8,451 nt of DNA. Source: WHSM01 sp050701635. Its GTDB lineage: Bacteria; Actinomycetota; Actinomycetes; Mycobacteriales; Micromonosporaceae. The DNA is taken from positions 1-8,451 of the forward strand of contig JBOGDF010000249.1 of NCBI GenBank assembly GCA_050701635.1, written 5' to 3'. Below are positions 6,448-8,451 of the stretch, one piece after another (within the stretch, counting starts at the first letter, position 1; each line of letters begins with the position of its first letter). The position numbers and the translations under genes are program-made. The notes under the pieces are model-generated. The model had not been told where the DNA came from, did not search any database, and worked only from the letters and a program-made list of their open reading frames with translations.

Positions 6448-7188
6448 GTGGCAGTGGAGGGCATCCGGGCGCACACCGCGCCGCGTACCGCGGTGGTGTG
6501 GGCTGTGTTGAAAACCGAGCTGGAGCGGCGCGCGGCCGCCCTCGACGTACTCGACGTGGGCGGTGGCACCGGTGGGTTCGCGGTTCCCCTGGCTCAGGCC
6601 GGGCACCGGGTGACCGTGGTCGACGCCAGCCCCGACGCGCTGGCCGCGCTCAACCGGCGTGCCGCCGAGGCCGGCGTGGCGGAGCGGATCCACGCGGTGC
6701 AGGGCGACGCCGACAAGCTCACCGACGTCGCCGGGCCGCAGACCGCTGACCTCGTGCTGTGCCACAGCGTGCTCGAAGTGGTGGACTCGCCGGTCGCGAC
6801 CGCCGAAGCGGTCGCCGCCGCGCTGCGCCCCGGGGGCGTCGCGAGCGTACTGGTCGCCAACCGGGCCGCCGCCGTCCTGTCCCGGGCGCTCGGCGGCCAC
6901 CTCACCGCGGCCGGAAGCCTGCTCGACGATCCCGACGGCCGGGCCGGCGACCGGGACACCCTGCTGCGCCGCTTCGACGCCGCTCAGGCCCGGGAGCTGC
7001 TCGCCGCGGCGGGGCTCACCGTCGAACAGATCCACGGCGTACGGGTGGTCGCCGACCTGGTGCCCGGGGCACTGCTCGACACCGAGCCGGGGGCGTACGA
7101 CGCGCTGCTGGAGTTCGAGCTGGCGGCAGCCACCCGCAGCCCGTACCGGGACATCGCGACGCAGCTGCACCTGCTGGGCCGCCGGTAA
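6448..7188 (+). CDS. Class I SAM-dependent methyltransferase, CmoM/SmtA-like
   Basis: A 246-residue Rossmann-fold methyltransferase. Motif I is VLDVGGGTGG (34-43), the ribose-binding acid is D59 in VVDAS, the post-motif stretch is DLVLCHSVLEVVDSP (101-115), and LRPGGV (126-131) follows. Resemblance to Escherichia coli CmoM (formerly SmtA), recalled from memory, extends beyond the shared SAM fold. It covers CHSVLEVVDSP (HAVLEWVADP in CmoM), GVRVVAD (197-203; GVRVFHD), YDALLEFE (217-224; YEALLELE) and PY near 232 followed by H241 (PY and H in CmoM). CmoM methylates the carboxymethoxy group of 5-carboxymethoxyuridine at tRNA position 34. The exact substrate here is unproven, since I do not know whether this organism has CmoA/CmoB. 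The length also matches (246 against 261). It is followed by the phosphatase-family gene after 10 nt and probably co-transcribed with it. There are no membrane segments or signal peptide. Confidence 0.85.
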   Translation: MAVEGIRAHTAPRTAVVWAVLKTELERRAAALDVLDVGGGTGGFAVPLAQAGHRVTVVDASPDALAALNRRAAEAGVAERIHAVQGDADKLTDVAGPQTADLVLCHSVLEVVDSPVATAEAVAAALRPGGVASVLVANRAAAVLSRALGGHLTAAGSLLDDPDGRAGDRDTLLRRFDAAQARELLAAAGLTVEQIHGVRVVADLVPGALLDTEPGAYDALLEFELAAATRSPYRDIATQLHLLGRR

Positions 7189-7198
7189 CCGAGCCGCT

Positions 7199-8392
7199 GT
7201 GACCGAACCATTCGACGCGGCGCCCGACGGGCTGGCCGAGATCGGCCCCCGGTACGGCACCGCCAGCCTCGCCGACGTACTGCCCAGCCTGCTGGCGGTG
7301 CTCGGCGTGCCGCACGCCACGGATCCGCTCGGGCTGCGTGACGGGGTGCTTTCGGGGGTACGGCGGATCGCGTTGCTGCTGGTCGACGGGCTGGGCCACC
7401 ACCTGCTCCGGTACGCCGAGCCGGTGGCCCCGACACTCACCCACCTGGCCACCGGGGCCGCGGGATCGGCTGCCGTGCTGACCGCCGGCTTCCCCTCCAC
7501 CACGCCCACCAGCCTGGTGTCGCTGGCCACCGGGGCGCCGCCCGGGCCGCACGGCGTGCTCGGGTTCACGGTGAACGTCCCGGGCACCAAGCGGGTGCTC
7601 ACCCACATCAAGTGGCGCGACGATCCGGACCCGCTGCGCTGGCAGCCGCTGGACACCCAGTTCGCGCTGGCGGCCGCCGACGGCGTGGCGGTCACCGCGG
7701 TGAGCCGGCCCGAGTTCGTCGGCAGCGGCCTCACCGGCGCGATGTTCCGGGGCGCGGTGTACCGGCCGGCGTCCACAGTGGAGGAGATCAGCGACGGCAT
7801 GCTGGCGAGCCTCGCCGCCGGCCCCCGGGCCCTGGTGTACGGCTACTTCCAGGACGTGGATCGGACCGGCCACCTGTGGGGCATCGGCTCGCCTGGGTGG
7901 CTGACCGCGGTCTCCGAGGTGGACCGGCTGGTGACCCGCATGATGGACGCGCTGCCCGCCGACACCGCCCTGGTGGTCACCGCGGACCACGGCATGCTCG
8001 ACGTACCGGCCGACGACCGGATCGACGTGGACCACCGCCGCGGCCTGCGCTCTGGCGTACGGGTGGTGGCGGGCGAGCCGCGGGTGCGCTACCTGCACAC
8101 CAGACGCGGCGCCACCGACGACGTGATCGCGACCTGGCGCGAGGTGCTCGGGGACCGGGCCTGGGTGGCGCACCGAGACGAGCTGGTGGCGGGCGGCTGG
8201 TTCGGCCCGGTGCCGGCCGAACACCTGGCGCGGATCGGCGACGTGGTGGTGACCTGCCACGGCCGTACCGCGGTGGTGGCCACCCGGCGGGAGCCGCCGT
8301 TGGTGTCACAGCTGCTCGCGTACCACGGCGGCGCGACCCTGCTCGAGATGATGGTGCCGCTGCTGATCGCCCGCGGCGGCGCCACGCAGTAG
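7199..8392 (+). CDS. Alkaline-phosphatase/nucleotide-pyrophosphatase superfamily protein
   Basis: A 397-residue enzyme of the alkaline phosphatase superfamily, nearest to the nucleotide pyrophosphatase/phosphodiesterase (NPP) branch. The expected two-metal set is complete: D63 in LLLVDGLG, the nucleophilic Thr in FPSTTPTS (98-105, probably T102), D219 and H225-type ligands in YFQDVDRTGH (216-225), D263 and H264 in TADHGM (261-266), and H376 in YHGG. Such enzymes hydrolyse phosphate mono- or diesters; the substrate cannot be read from sequence. There is no signal peptide or transmembrane segment, so it should be cytoplasmic, unlike many NPPs. The GTG start at 7199 follows the methyltransferase stop by 10 nt with only a weak ribosome-binding site, suggesting translational coupling. 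Database annotation would probably be 'alkaline phosphatase family protein'. Confidence 0.88.
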   Translation: MTEPFDAAPDGLAEIGPRYGTASLADVLPSLLAVLGVPHATDPLGLRDGVLSGVRRIALLLVDGLGHHLLRYAEPVAPTLTHLATGAAGSAAVLTAGFPSTTPTSLVSLATGAPPGPHGVLGFTVNVPGTKRVLTHIKWRDDPDPLRWQPLDTQFALAAADGVAVTAVSRPEFVGSGLTGAMFRGAVYRPASTVEEISDGMLASLAAGPRALVYGYFQDVDRTGHLWGIGSPGWLTAVSEVDRLVTRMMDALPADTALVVTADHGMLDVPADDRIDVDHRRGLRSGVRVVAGEPRVRYLHTRRGATDDVIATWREVLGDRAWVAHRDELVAGGWFGPVPAEHLARIGDVVVTCHGRTAVVATRREPPLVSQLLAYHGGATLLEMMVPLLIARGGATQ

Positions 8393-8399
8393 CCCGCCG

Positions 8400-8451
8400 C
8401 CTCGCGCCGCGCCGCCCAGGGCGACCTCGCGCCGCCCCTGCGACCTCGCGC
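8400..8451 (+). repeat. Short GC-rich direct repeats after the phosphatase gene (run off the window)
   Basis: The 59-nt tail after the stop contains CCTCGCGCCGC at 8400-8410 and 8425-8435, and a third copy cut by the window end at 8444-8451. The longer unit GCGACCTCGCGC is present exactly at 8421-8432 and 8440-8451, a 19-nt period. A 5-bp stem (GGGCG 8419-8423 with CGCCC 8433-8437) is possible but too weak to call a terminator. The array may extend further. No gene is visible here. Confidence 0.6.

Noticed and set aside
3336..6749. 1137-codon open frame on the plus strand overlapping dnaE2 and the methyltransferase
   Set aside because: Low-complexity R/G/A composition typical of an off-frame read of high-GC DNA; dnaE2 in the other frame has complete catalytic motifs.
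8411..8438. Possible terminator hairpin after the phosphatase gene
   Set aside because: The stem is only 5 bp with a 9-nt loop and no T-run; similar pairings arise by chance at this GC content.

Overview
The window comes from a very GC-rich actinobacterium. Near-total G/C at codon third positions, GTG starts, stop/start overlaps and a marked preference for the junction GTA-C fit Micromonosporaceae (Micromonospora or relatives). The taxon is an inference from sequence style and protein resemblance, not from a marker gene. All real genes lie on the plus strand; the many long open frames on the other strand and in other frames are GC-driven shadows.

Positions 1-306 hold the 3' part of a SAV_6107-type HEPN-domain gene whose beginning lies outside the window. 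A 44-nt gap follows. Positions 351-6378 then hold a compact three-gene translesion-synthesis operon: imuA' (degenerate RecA-like), imuB (Y-family polymerase fold without catalytic acids, with a beta-clamp motif) and dnaE2 (catalytically intact error-prone C-family replicase). imuA'/imuB overlap by 4 nt and imuB/dnaE2 by 1 nt, so translation is probably coupled. Together they would form the actinobacterial mutasome: ImuB docks on the sliding clamp, ImuA' bridges, and DnaE2 synthesises past lesions. No LexA box is visible upstream of imuA' within the window.

After a 69-nt spacer with a possible weak promoter and a strong ribosome-binding site comes a second pair, 10 nt apart: a class I SAM methyltransferase closely resembling the tRNA wobble-uridine methyltransferase CmoM (SmtA) by motif, and a cytoplasmic alkaline-phosphatase/nucleotide-pyrophosphatase superfamily enzyme with the full metal-binding set. 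The last 59 nt are non-coding with short direct repeats running off the window.

The core is a known system. The less ordinary details are a five-copy 24-nt in-frame repeat making a Pro-rich tail on ImuA', lineage-type insertions in ImuB and DnaE2, one substituted metal ligand in the DnaE2 PHP domain, a CmoM-like protein in an actinobacterium, and a striking rule that GTA valine codons are followed by C.
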